Positions 1 through 5,910 of a stretch of 6,460 nt of DNA are shown here, in pieces; position 1 is the stretch's first letter, and every line of letters starts with the position of its first letter. The stretch spans positions 1 through 6,460 of the forward strand of contig JAQVGR010000101.1 of assembly GCA_028696635.1 (NCBI GenBank), in the 5' to 3' direction. The position numbers were made by a program, and so were the translations under genes. The notes under the pieces are model-generated. The model was not told where the DNA came from, searched no databases, and worked only from the letters and a program-made list of their open reading frames with translations. Origin of the DNA: Candidatus Krumholzibacteriia bacterium (GTDB lineage: Bacteria > Krumholzibacteriota > Krumholzibacteriia > Krumholzibacteriales > Krumholzibacteriaceae).

Positions 1-787
1 GCGAGCGGTGCTCCGGAGCGCGCGCATAATTCGATACCTCGTAGTGCTCGAATCCCCCGCCGGCGAGGATCCTGTCGGTCTCGAGAAACAGGTCCCGCTG
101 CCTCCGCTCGCCGGCCGCCGGCGGATCCCCCGCCGCCTCCCGCGCGGCGAACGGCGTCCCCCGCTCGACGGTCAGCTGATAGCACGAGAGATGATCGGGG
201 GAGAGCGACAGGGCGGCCTCGAGGGTGCGCCGCCAGCGGTCCGCGGTCTGTCCGGCCAGCCCGAAGATCAGGTCGATCCCGATCGATCCGAAACCCGCTT
301 CGCGCGCCGCGCCGACGGCCCGCGCCGCCGCATCTGCGTCGTGACGCCTGCCGAGGACGCGCAGCTCGGCGTCGTCGAGCGATTGAACGCCGATGCTGAT
401 CCTGTTGTATCCCGCGTCGAGCCAGGACTCGAGCGCCGCCGGGACGATATCGTCGGGGTTCGCTTCGATCGTGACCTCCGCGTCCCCGCGCAGGCCGAAG
501 AGACTCCGCGCCATGCCGGGCAGACGGGTGACGCGATCCGCTTCGTCGAGGGAGGGGGTGCCGCCGCCGACATAAAGCGTATCGGGGCCGCGGCCCGGAT
601 CGCCTCCGAGAATCGCCCCGGCGCGGCGACGCGCCTCGAGCTCCAGCGCGTCGAAGAACCGATGGAAGGAAGCGCGCCCGGCGACGGGGAAGAAGCCGCA
701 GTACGGGCATTTCGTGCGGCAGAAGGGTATATGAACGTAGATGCCCCGGAAGGGGCCCCTCATCTCGCCGTCCCTGGTGGAGCTCAT
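1..787 (-). CDS. hemW: HemW-type radical SAM haem chaperone, C-terminus cut by window edge
   Basis: Radical SAM protein of the HemW branch, formerly called oxygen-independent coproporphyrinogen oxidase-like. Family members bind haem and pass it to respiratory enzymes and do not act as true oxidases. I translated this frame by hand: it is open from the ATG at 787-785 to the left edge, giving 262 residues of a usual 370-400. Visible in order: YVHIPFC with the cluster motif C23-x3-C27-x2-C30 followed by G-F, so the fourth Cys of HemN (CxxxCxxCxC) is absent as in HemW; YVGGGTPS at 72-79; EANPDD at 108-113; RISIGVQSLDD at 129-139; then IDLIFGLAGQT, CYQLTVERGTPF and, near the edge, HYEVSNYA. The start overlaps the lepA stop by 4 bases (ATGA), with AAGGA just upstream inside lepA, so translation is probably coupled. 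A second in-frame ATG at codon 9 is less likely. lepA-hemW adjacency is common in bacteria. HemW is favoured over HemN, which is longer at the N-terminus. Confidence 0.95.
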   Translation of the reverse strand, partial: MSSTRDGEMRGPFRGIYVHIPFCRTKCPYCGFFPVAGRASFHRFFDALELEARRRAGAILGGDPGRGPDTLYVGGGTPSLDEADRVTRLPGMARSLFGLRGDAEVTIEANPDDIVPAALESWLDAGYNRISIGVQSLDDAELRVLGRRHDADAAARAVGAAREAGFGSIGIDLIFGLAGQTADRWRRTLEAALSLSPDHLSCYQLTVERGTPFAAREAAGDPPAAGERRQRDLFLETDRILAGGGFEHYEVSNYARAPEHRS

Positions 788-2580
788 TCTTCCTTGGTCT
801 TCAGCACGGCGACAAAGGCGCTCTGCGGGATAGAGACCTTGCCGATCGTCTTCATCCGCTTCTTCCCCTTCGCCTGCTTCTCGAGGAGCTTGCGCTTGCG
901 CGTGATATCCCCTCCGTAGCACTTTGCCAGCACGTCCTTGCGCATCGCCGATATCGTCGATCGGGCTATGATCTTGCCGCCGATCGCCCCCTGGATCGCC
1001 ACCTTGAACAGGTGCCGCGGGATCTCCTCGGCGAGCCGGTCGCAGACCAGCTTGGCGCGATGCCGCGCGCGGTCGCGATGGGCGATCATCGCCAGCGCGT
1101 CGACCGGCTCTCCGTTGACGAGGATGTCTATCTTGTCGAGCGGATTCTCGCGGAAGTCGATCAGCTCGTAATCGAACGACCCGTACCCCTGGGTGATCGT
1201 CTTGAGCTTGTCGTAGAAATCATGGATCACCTCGGCGAGCGGGAGCTCGAAGATCAGCTCTATCCGGCCGGGGACCGGATAGCTGAAGTGCGAGTTCTCC
1301 CCGCGGCGCGCGAGGCAGAGCTGCATCACCGCGCCCATGTACCGCTCGGGGAAGAGTATGCTCGCGCGGATGTACGGCTCGAGCGATTTCGTGATGGCGC
1401 CGGGGTCGGGGTAGTACTCGGGGTTGTCGACGTCGACGATCTCCCCGTTGCCGAGCTCGAACCGGTAGAGCACGCTCGGAGAGGTCATGATGATCGCCTG
1501 GTTGAACTCCCGCTCGAGCCGCTCCTGGAAGACGTCGAGGTGCAGCAGCCCGAGGAACCCGCACCTGAACCCGTGGCCGAGCGCGGCCGAGGAGTCCTTC
1601 TGGTAGACGAGCGCCGCGTCGTTGAGCTTGTACCGCTCGAGCGAATCGGTCAGAGCCGGATAATCGTTCGTGTCGATCGGATAGATCGACGAGAAGACGA
1701 CCGGTTTGACCTCCTTGAACCCCGGCAGGAGCCCGGGATCCGGATCCGACGCGTGCGCGATCGTGTCCCCGATCCTCGTGTCGCTGACCGTCTTCACGCC
1801 GGCGATGACGTATCCGACCTCGCCGGCGGTCAGCTCCGGGCGGGGTTCGCGGCGTATCCTGAAGATCCCCGTCTCCTCGACCCTGTATACGGTCCCGAGC
1901 GAGACGAGCCGTATCTCGTCACCGGTGCGCAGCGTCCCCTCCATCACGCGGCAGTGGATGATCGCGCCGCGGAACGGATCGTACTGCGCATCGAAGATCA
2001 GGGCCTGCAGCGGGGCGCCGGCGGAGCCCTGCGGCGGCGGAATGCGCCGGACGATCGCCTCGAGTATCCGGTCGACTCCCTCGCCGGTGCGCGCCGAGCA
2101 GAGTATCGCCTCGTCGGGGTCGAGCCCCAGCTCGAGGAGGATCTGCTCGCGCGCCATCTCGATATCGGCCGAGGGGAGGTCGATCTTGTTGATCACCGGG
2201 ACGATCGCCAGGTCGTGCTCCATGGCGAGATAGAGGTTGGCCACCGTCTGCGCCTCGACTCCCTGGCTCGCGTCGACGAGCAGCAGGACCCCCTCGCACG
2301 AGGCGAGCGCCCGCGAAACCTCGTAGGTGAAATCGACGTGCCCCGGCGTGTCGATCAGGTTGAGGATATACTCCCGCCCGTCCTCGCCGGTGTAGGGCAG
2401 CGTCACCGTCTGGCTCTTGATCGTGATCCCCCGCTCGCGCTCGATGTCCATCGTGTCGAGCATCTGGTCGTGGAAGTCGCGGTCCTCGACGAGATGGGCG
2501 TGCTGGATCAGGCGGTCGGCCAGCGTCGACTTGCCGTGATCGATATGGGCCGTGATGCTGAAATTCCTGATGTTCTTCAT
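784..2580 (-). CDS. lepA: Elongation factor 4 (LepA), ribosome-associated translational GTPase
   Basis: EF-4/LepA is a cytoplasmic GTPase that binds ribosomes, can back-translocate them, and is implicated in initiation and ribosome assembly. The 598 residues match the family's roughly 600. GTPase motifs: G1 AHIDHGKST 11-19; G2 ERERGITIKSQTV 47-59; G3 DTPGHVDF 77-84 with catalytic His81; G4 NKID 131-134; G5 SARTGEG 162-168. The EF-G-like domains follow (FRCGFLGLLH is recognisable), then the LepA-specific C-terminal domain with AKCYGGDITRKRKLLEKQ from 552 and KGKKRMK at 571-577. No domain IV is present, which separates it from EF-G. Around residues 465-473 it reads GYGSFDYE where E. coli has GYASLDYN, a variant I associate from memory with Planctomycetes/Chlamydiae-like lineages. 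Start ATG at 2580-2578 begins directly at the conserved MKNIRNFSITAHIDHGKST; AGG at 2589-2587 is a modest Shine-Dalgarno. It is the first gene of a lepA-hemW unit with its own candidate promoter. Confidence 0.98.
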   Translation of the reverse strand: MKNIRNFSITAHIDHGKSTLADRLIQHAHLVEDRDFHDQMLDTMDIERERGITIKSQTVTLPYTGEDGREYILNLIDTPGHVDFTYEVSRALASCEGVLLLVDASQGVEAQTVANLYLAMEHDLAIVPVINKIDLPSADIEMAREQILLELGLDPDEAILCSARTGEGVDRILEAIVRRIPPPQGSAGAPLQALIFDAQYDPFRGAIIHCRVMEGTLRTGDEIRLVSLGTVYRVEETGIFRIRREPRPELTAGEVGYVIAGVKTVSDTRIGDTIAHASDPDPGLLPGFKEVKPVVFSSIYPIDTNDYPALTDSLERYKLNDAALVYQKDSSAALGHGFRCGFLGLLHLDVFQERLEREFNQAIIMTSPSVLYRFELGNGEIVDVDNPEYYPDPGAITKSLEPYIRASILFPERYMGAVMQLCLARRGENSHFSYPVPGRIELIFELPLAEVIHDFYDKLKTITQGYGSFDYELIDFRENPLDKIDILVNGEPVDALAMIAHRDRARHRAKLVCDRLAEEIPRHLFKVAIQGAIGGKIIARSTISAMRKDVLAKCYGGDITRKRKLLEKQAKGKKRMKTIGKVSIPQSAFVAVLKTKEE

Positions 2581-2597
2581 GATGGTACCTAATCAGC

Positions 2598-2626
2598 ACT
2601 GTATCGCGTCGCCGGGCAAGTGTAAA
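2598..2626 (-). promoter_or_regulatory. Candidate sigma70-type promoter for lepA-hemW
   Basis: On the minus strand TTTACA (2626-2621, 5 of 6 to TTGACA) is separated by exactly 17 bases from TACAGT (2603-2598, 4 of 6 to TATAAT). Transcription would begin near 2591, leaving a leader of only about 10-12 bases that just includes the AGGT ribosome-binding sequence. It lies between the hcp terminator and the lepA start, where a new promoter is expected. The match is seen in the sequence; activity is inferred. Confidence 0.45.
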
Positions 2627-2646
2627 GTGCGGGGTCATAACGCAAA

Positions 2647-2679
2647 ACGGCCCGGGGGGATGAGCGCCCGCCGGGCCGT
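2647..2679 (-). terminator. Rho-independent terminator downstream of hcp
   Basis: A perfect 9-base-pair stem (ACGGCCCGG at 2679-2671 on the minus strand, CCGGGCCGT at 2655-2647) can be lengthened inside by three more G-C pairs (2657-2659 with 2667-2669) across one mismatch. It is followed on the minus strand by TTTTGCGTT, counting the T that closes the stem. The strong GC stem plus a short T run, 30 bases after the hcp stop, fits intrinsic termination of hcp and separates it from lepA. The T run is short, so some read-through is possible. Confidence 0.7.
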
Positions 2680-2685
2680 GCGGGA

Positions 2686-2703
2686 TCTCCCGGCCGCGGG
2701 AGA
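2686..2703 (-). other. Second hairpin directly after the hcp stop
   Basis: A perfect 7-base-pair stem (TCTCCCG/CGGGAGA) closes a four-base loop starting 5 bases after the hcp stop codon. It has no T run of its own and sits just ahead of the terminator at 2647-2679, so the hcp transcript would end in two consecutive hairpins. It may protect the 3' end of the mRNA or slow polymerase; that role is inferred. Confidence 0.5.
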
Positions 2704-2708
2704 CCGGC

Positions 2709-4337
2709 TTACGCCATGATCTTCTCGATATCCGCCGCCGCCTCGCCGGTCGGCATGATGCCGAACTTCTCGACGAGGACCCCGGCCACGTTCGGCGAGA
2801 GGAACGCCGGCAGGGTCGGGCCGAGGCGGATGTTCTTGAACCCCAGCGCGAGCAGGGCGAGCAGAACGGCGACCGCCTTCTGTTCGTACCAGGCGATGTC
2901 GAAGGCGATCGGCAGGTCGTTCACGTCGCCGAGGCCGAACGCGTCCTTGAGCTTCAGGGCCGTCACGGCGAGCGAGTACGAGTCGTTGCACTGTCCCGCG
3001 TCGATCACCCGCGGAATCCCCCCGATATCGCCGAGGTCGAGCTTGTTGTAGCGGTACTTGGCGCACCCGGCGGTGAGGATCACCGCGTCCTTCGGCAGAT
3101 TTTCGGCCACCTCGGTGAAGTACGAACGATCCTTGTGGCGGCCGTCGCACCCCGCCATGACGACGAATTTCCTGATATCCCCGGCCTTCACGGCCTCCAC
3201 GATCTTCCCGGCCAGCGCGCCGACCTGATCGTGGCCGAACCCTCCGGTAACCTCGCCGTCTTCGATCCGGTCGGGAGACGGGCAGTGCCCGGCCAGCTCT
3301 ATGATCTTCGAGAAATCCTTCTCGCCGCCAGGCCTGCGGTCGGGGATGTGCTCCACGCCGGGATATCCCGCCATGCCGGTGGTGAAGATACGGCCGCGGT
3401 ACGCATCGCGCACCGGTATGATGCAGTTGGTCGTCATCAGGATCGGTCCGTTGAACGAGGCGAACCCCTCCCCCTGCCTCCCCCACGACCCGCCGTAGTT
3501 CCCGGCGAGGTGGCCGTATTTCGCGAAGGCGGGGTACGAGTGAGCGGGGAGCATCTCGCCGTGCGTGTAGACGTCGACTCCCGTTCCCTCGGTTTGCCTG
3601 AGCAGCTCCTCGAGGTCCTTGAGATCATGGCCCGATACGAGGATGCCGGGGTTCCCCCGGACACCCGTTGCGATCTTCGTGATCCGCGGATGCCCGTACG
3701 TCTCCGTGTTCGCCCGGTCGAGCAGGGCCATCGTGTCGACGGCCGCCTTACCGGTCTCGAGAACGAGGGCGGTGAGCGTGTCGGCGCCCAGGTCCCGCGC
3801 CGTGGCGTCGAGACCCTTCATGACCGACGCATAGACCGCGTCGTCCTCGTACCCGAGGATCTCGGCGTGATGCGCATAGGCCGCGATCCCCTTGAGGCCG
3901 TATATGAGCAGCTCGCGCAGGGACCGGATATCCTCGTTCCCGGTCGAAAGGACACCGGCCTTTTTCCCCGCCTCTGCGAGGTCGCCTCCGGGAACCCAGC
4001 GCGCCGCCCCGGGAAGCCCCCCCTCTACCGCGTCTCCGTATCGCTTCACGAGACGGTCGCGGAGCGAGAGCCCCTCGCCGATCAGGGCCGTCAGTCGCTC
4101 GTCGTCGAAGTTCGCGTTGGTGATCGTGGCGAACAGCGCCCCGGTGAGGAACCGGCCCGCCGCGCGGAAGTCGTCGCTCCCCTCGACCGAGCCCAGGGCC
4201 GCCGAGGCGACCCCGCGGCAGACCTGTATCAGCGCGTCCTGCAGCCCCGCCGTGACCGGCTTCTTGCCGCAGACTCCCGCTTTCACGCATCCTGTGTTTC
4301 CCGCCGTCTCCTGGCACTGATAGCAGAACATCTCCAT
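2709..4337 (-). CDS. hcp: Hybrid cluster protein (hydroxylamine reductase / NO detoxification), class I
   Basis: Hcp (prismane protein) carries a cubane Fe-S cluster and a hybrid Fe-S-O cluster. It reduces hydroxylamine in vitro; in vivo it is linked to NO reduction to N2O and, in E. coli, to protein S-nitrosylation. The N-terminus has C5-x2-C8-x8-C17-x5-C23, the class I spacing of strict anaerobes ([4Fe-4S]), unlike the E. coli class II pattern. All seven hybrid-cluster ligands are present: H237 (SGHD), E261 (HGEM), C305 (TTNC), C397 (MAGC, the persulfide Cys), C425 (TAGC), C450 (AGQC), E485 (AWYE). Their spacing matches the Desulfovibrio protein closely. The 542 residues are full length and suggest a working cytoplasmic enzyme. 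Start ATG 4337-4335 follows AAAGGAG (4350-4344) at a 6-base spacing, which beats the ATG at codon 3. It is apparently monocistronic, with a candidate operator and -10 box upstream. No Hcr reductase partner is present within the window. Confidence 0.98.
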   Translation of the reverse strand: MEMFCYQCQETAGNTGCVKAGVCGKKPVTAGLQDALIQVCRGVASAALGSVEGSDDFRAAGRFLTGALFATITNANFDDERLTALIGEGLSLRDRLVKRYGDAVEGGLPGAARWVPGGDLAEAGKKAGVLSTGNEDIRSLRELLIYGLKGIAAYAHHAEILGYEDDAVYASVMKGLDATARDLGADTLTALVLETGKAAVDTMALLDRANTETYGHPRITKIATGVRGNPGILVSGHDLKDLEELLRQTEGTGVDVYTHGEMLPAHSYPAFAKYGHLAGNYGGSWGRQGEGFASFNGPILMTTNCIIPVRDAYRGRIFTTGMAGYPGVEHIPDRRPGGEKDFSKIIELAGHCPSPDRIEDGEVTGGFGHDQVGALAGKIVEAVKAGDIRKFVVMAGCDGRHKDRSYFTEVAENLPKDAVILTAGCAKYRYNKLDLGDIGGIPRVIDAGQCNDSYSLAVTALKLKDAFGLGDVNDLPIAFDIAWYEQKAVAVLLALLALGFKNIRLGPTLPAFLSPNVAGVLVEKFGIMPTGEAAADIEKIMA

Positions 4338-4350
4338 CGCTCGCTCCTTT

Positions 4351-4379
4351 CGCCGGTTCCCGGCCGCCGTCCCCCGGCG
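4351..4379 (-). other. Possible hairpin in the hcp mRNA leader, abutting the ribosome-binding site
   Basis: On the minus strand CGCCGG (4379-4374) can pair with CCGGCG (4356-4351), enclosing a 17-base GC-rich loop. The downstream arm ends immediately before the AAAGGAG Shine-Dalgarno. If transcription starts near 4384, this stem would occupy most of the leader. In DNA this GC-rich a 6-pair stem can arise by chance. Confidence 0.3.
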
Positions 4380-4390
4380 ACTGTGCGAAG

Positions 4391-4396
4391 ATGATA
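4391..4396 (-). promoter_or_regulatory. hcp: Candidate -10 box of an activator-dependent hcp promoter
   Basis: TATCAT (5 of 6 to TATAAT) on the minus strand predicts transcription from about 4384 and a leader of about 47 bases before the hcp ATG. At the matching -35 position the sequence is AGGCGG, nothing like TTGACA. The upstream palindrome at 4418-4433 instead lies where a class II activator would sit. The hexamer is visible; use as a promoter is inferred. Confidence 0.55.
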
Positions 4397-4417
4397 CCCG
4401 CCCGCTCGAATCCCCGC

Positions 4418-4433
4418 CTTGACCGCGGTCAAG
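4418..4433. promoter_or_regulatory. FNR/Dnr-type operator palindrome between hcp and the regulator gene
   Basis: CTTGACCGCGGTCAAG is a perfect 16-base inverted repeat. Its core TTGAC-N4-GTCAA has the exact half-site and spacing layout of FNR/Dnr-family operators (FNR: TTGAT-N4-ATCAA). Its centre, between 4425 and 4426, is 41.5 bases upstream of the predicted hcp start at 4384, the canonical position for class II activation. The divergent neighbour encodes a regulator whose recognition helix suits TTGA half-sites, so it is the likely binder. Relative to the regulator's own gene the site is about 96 bases upstream of the chosen ATG and could also serve autoregulation. Confidence 0.75.
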
Positions 4434-4473
4434 AACGGGCGCCTTTTCCGCATCGCGCGGCGTACTCTCCCGT

Positions 4474-4487
4474 GAAATTAATGATTT
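4474..4487 (+). promoter_or_regulatory. AT-rich patch, weak candidate promoter for the regulator-menG unit
   Basis: GAAATTAATGATTT is a conspicuous AT-rich stretch in a GC-rich intergenic region. ATTAAT (4477-4482) matches TATAAT at 4 of 6 positions, and no convincing -35 box is present. Starts near 4487-4489 would place the palindrome centre at about -62 to -64, close to a class I activator position, so positive autoregulation is conceivable. This is tentative. Confidence 0.25.
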
Positions 4488-4521
4488 GCCCGCGATGACG
4501 CCCCTCGTGCACTATCATGAC

Positions 4522-5181
4522 ATGGAATCGCGGGACTGTCTAGCCAGGGCCCCGCTCTTCGAGGGGATCGAACCGGCCCTTCTCGACCGCCTCGCCCGGG
4601 CAAGCCGCAGGGTGAGCCTCGAGCGCGGCGGGGTTCTCTTCCTCGAGGGCGACCCGGGGAGCGAGCTCTACGTCGTCGCCGAAGGGGCCGTGCGGCTCTA
4701 CAAGCTCTCCGGGGCGGGACAGGAGACGACCGTGCGGATCGTCGAGCCCCCCGAGATCTTCGGGGAGGCGGTCTTCTTCCAGGAAGGGACCTACCCGGTG
4801 AGCGCCGTGGCGGTCAGATACTCGGCGCTCTACGCGATATCGCGGTCGACGTTCAGGACGCTGCTCGCCGACGAGCCGTTCCGCGACGAATTCATCGCCT
4901 CGCTCGTGATGAAGCTGCGCTACCTCTCGGGGCGCCTCCACGACCTGACCGCGTACGATGTGGAGGAGCGGTTCTTCCGGTTCGTGCGCGCCCAGTGCGG
5001 GGGAGCGCTGCGCTGCTCGATAGACCTGCCGAAGAAGGAGATCGCCGCGGCGATCGGCACCACCCCCGAGACCCTCTCGCGCCTGATCCTGCGCCTGCGC
5101 GAACGCGGCGACATCGAATGGAAGGGAAAGGACCTGCGCCTGCGCGAGGGTCTCTGGAAAGACCTCGGCGCGGACGACTGA
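4522..5181 (+). CDS. Crp/Fnr-superfamily transcriptional regulator, Dnr/HcpR-like
   Basis: A dimeric DNA-binding regulator with an N-terminal cyclic-nucleotide-type beta-barrel (about residues 10-110), a dimerisation helix (about 110-145) and a C-terminal winged helix-turn-helix (about 150-210). The HTH runs through KKEIAAAIGTTPETLSRLILRL, 171-192. Recognition-helix residues E183, S186 and R187 form the E-x-x-S-R set that FNR uses to read TTGA half-sites; CRP uses R-E-x-x-x-R instead. In the sensor domain, FGEAVFF (80-86) and YPVSA (91-95) replace the GE...R-S/T-A of cAMP-binding CRP, so cAMP is an unlikely ligand. Only three Cys occur (6, 159, 165), so there is no FNR-type Fe-S cluster. Members with this look include haem-based NO sensors such as Dnr and HcpR, but haem binding is not demonstrable here. 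The start is uncertain: ATG 4522 gives a typical 219-residue protein, while ATG 4495 or TTG 4486 are in frame; none has a clear Shine-Dalgarno. It lies divergent from hcp and upstream of menG. Confidence 0.93.
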   Translation: MESRDCLARAPLFEGIEPALLDRLARASRRVSLERGGVLFLEGDPGSELYVVAEGAVRLYKLSGAGQETTVRIVEPPEIFGEAVFFQEGTYPVSAVAVRYSALYAISRSTFRTLLADEPFRDEFIASLVMKLRYLSGRLHDLTAYDVEERFFRFVRAQCGGALRCSIDLPKKEIAAAIGTTPETLSRLILRLRERGDIEWKGKDLRLREGLWKDLGADD

Positions 5182-5193
5182 CCGGAACAAGCG

Positions 5194-5883
5194 ATGGATC
5201 TGCGCGATGTCTACTCCCTGATCCCCCGCCGCTACGAGACGGTCAACCATCTCATCACGCTCGGGCTCGATCCCCTCTGGCGCCGCGCCGCCGTGCGGGC
5301 GGCGGTCGGCGAGGCCGGCCCCGGCCCCTGGCTCGATCTCTGCAGCGGGACCGGGGAGACGGCGGCCCTTCTCTCGAAGGGGGCCCCGGACGGCGCCACG
5401 GTCGCGGCCGCCGACTTCTCCCTCCCGATGCTGCTCGAGGGGAGACGCAGACGCCCCGCGGCCCTCGCCCGGGCCGTGGCGGCAGAGGCCGCCTCGCTCC
5501 CGTTCCGCGACGGGACCTTCGGCCTGGTCGCGGTCACGTTCGCGGCTCGCAACCTCGACTCGCGCCCCGGCCTTCTCGAGGCGTCACTCGCCGAGATATG
5601 CCGGGTGCTGCGGCCGGGCGGAGTCCTCGTGAACCTCGAGACGAGCCGCCCGGCCGCCGCGCCGGCGCGATGGGCTCTCGACCTGTGGGCCGGGCGGGCC
5701 GTCCCCCTGATAGGCCGGCTGCTCACCGGAGAGCGCGCCGGGTACGTCTATCTCTCCTCGTCGATACGCCGCTTCCGCGGCGCCGACGAGCTCGCCGCGG
5801 CGATGCTGCGGGCGGGGTTCTCCGGAGTCGGCCGGCGGCCCCTGCTCTTCGGCGCGGCGGCGATACACACCGCCGTGCGGTAG
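5194..5883 (+). CDS. menG: UbiE/MenG-type C-methyltransferase (demethylmenaquinone methyltransferase)
   Basis: An SAM-dependent class I methyltransferase that most likely adds the last methyl group to demethylmenaquinone, the final step of menaquinone synthesis. Its 229 residues are a normal length. The first UbiE/MenG signature is seen as Y14-ETVNHLITLGLDPLWR (family: YDxxNxxxSxGxxxxWR), and the second as RVLRPGG at 137-143. SAM-binding motif I is WLDLCSGTGETA (46-57), followed by ADFSLPML (73-80), AEAASLPFRDGTF (97-109), YVYLSSSIRRF (184-194) and a C-terminal AAAIHTA like the family's GIAAIHTA. Departures: FAARN at 116-120 where FGLRN or FGIRN is usual, and Thr22 where Ser is usual. It starts 12 bases after the regulator's stop with only a weak GGAA upstream, so it is probably co-transcribed with it. 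A ubiquinone role or a related benzoquinone methyltransferase cannot be excluded; menaquinone is preferred because the Hcp is of anaerobe type. Confidence 0.88.
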   Translation: MDLRDVYSLIPRRYETVNHLITLGLDPLWRRAAVRAAVGEAGPGPWLDLCSGTGETAALLSKGAPDGATVAAADFSLPMLLEGRRRRPAALARAVAAEAASLPFRDGTFGLVAVTFAARNLDSRPGLLEASLAEICRVLRPGGVLVNLETSRPAAAPARWALDLWAGRAVPLIGRLLTGERAGYVYLSSSIRRFRGADELAAAMLRAGFSGVGRRPLLFGAAAIHTAVR

Positions 5884-5885
5884 CG

Positions 5886-5907
5886 CGGCGGGGCCCGCCG
5901 CCGTTTT
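5886..5907 (+). terminator. Probable Rho-independent terminator after menG
   Basis: CGGCGG (5886-5891) pairs perfectly with CCGCCG (5898-5903) around a 6-base loop, followed at once by TTTT. It lies 2 bases after the menG stop codon. The stem is short but all G-C, and the T run is brief, so termination may be partial. It would end the regulator-menG transcript before the aminotransferase gene. Confidence 0.55.
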
Positions 5908-5910
5908 CCC

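Noticed and set aside
8..919. Plus-strand open frame of 303 codons at the left edge
   Set aside because: The opposite strand encodes HemW with clear radical SAM motifs in register; the plus frame is its shadow and extends into lepA.
1012..2592. Long plus-strand open frame (526 codons) opposite lepA
   Set aside because: It mirrors lepA in antisense. Its composition is dominated by Arg, Val, Asp and Glu with no recognisable motif, as expected in GC-rich DNA with strong third-position bias.
3135..4394. Long plus-strand open frame (419 codons) opposite hcp
   Set aside because: It is antisense to a fully convincing hcp with all cluster ligands, has low-complexity composition and no motif, and runs through the hcp leader.
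4513..4518. TATCAT on the plus strand as a -10 box for the regulator
   Set aside because: It would start transcription at or just past the ATG at 4522 and has no -35 or extended element, so it is probably chance.
4540..5250. Minus-strand open frame of 236 codons over the regulator
   Set aside because: It is a shadow of the Crp/Fnr gene, whose domain motifs are unmistakable.
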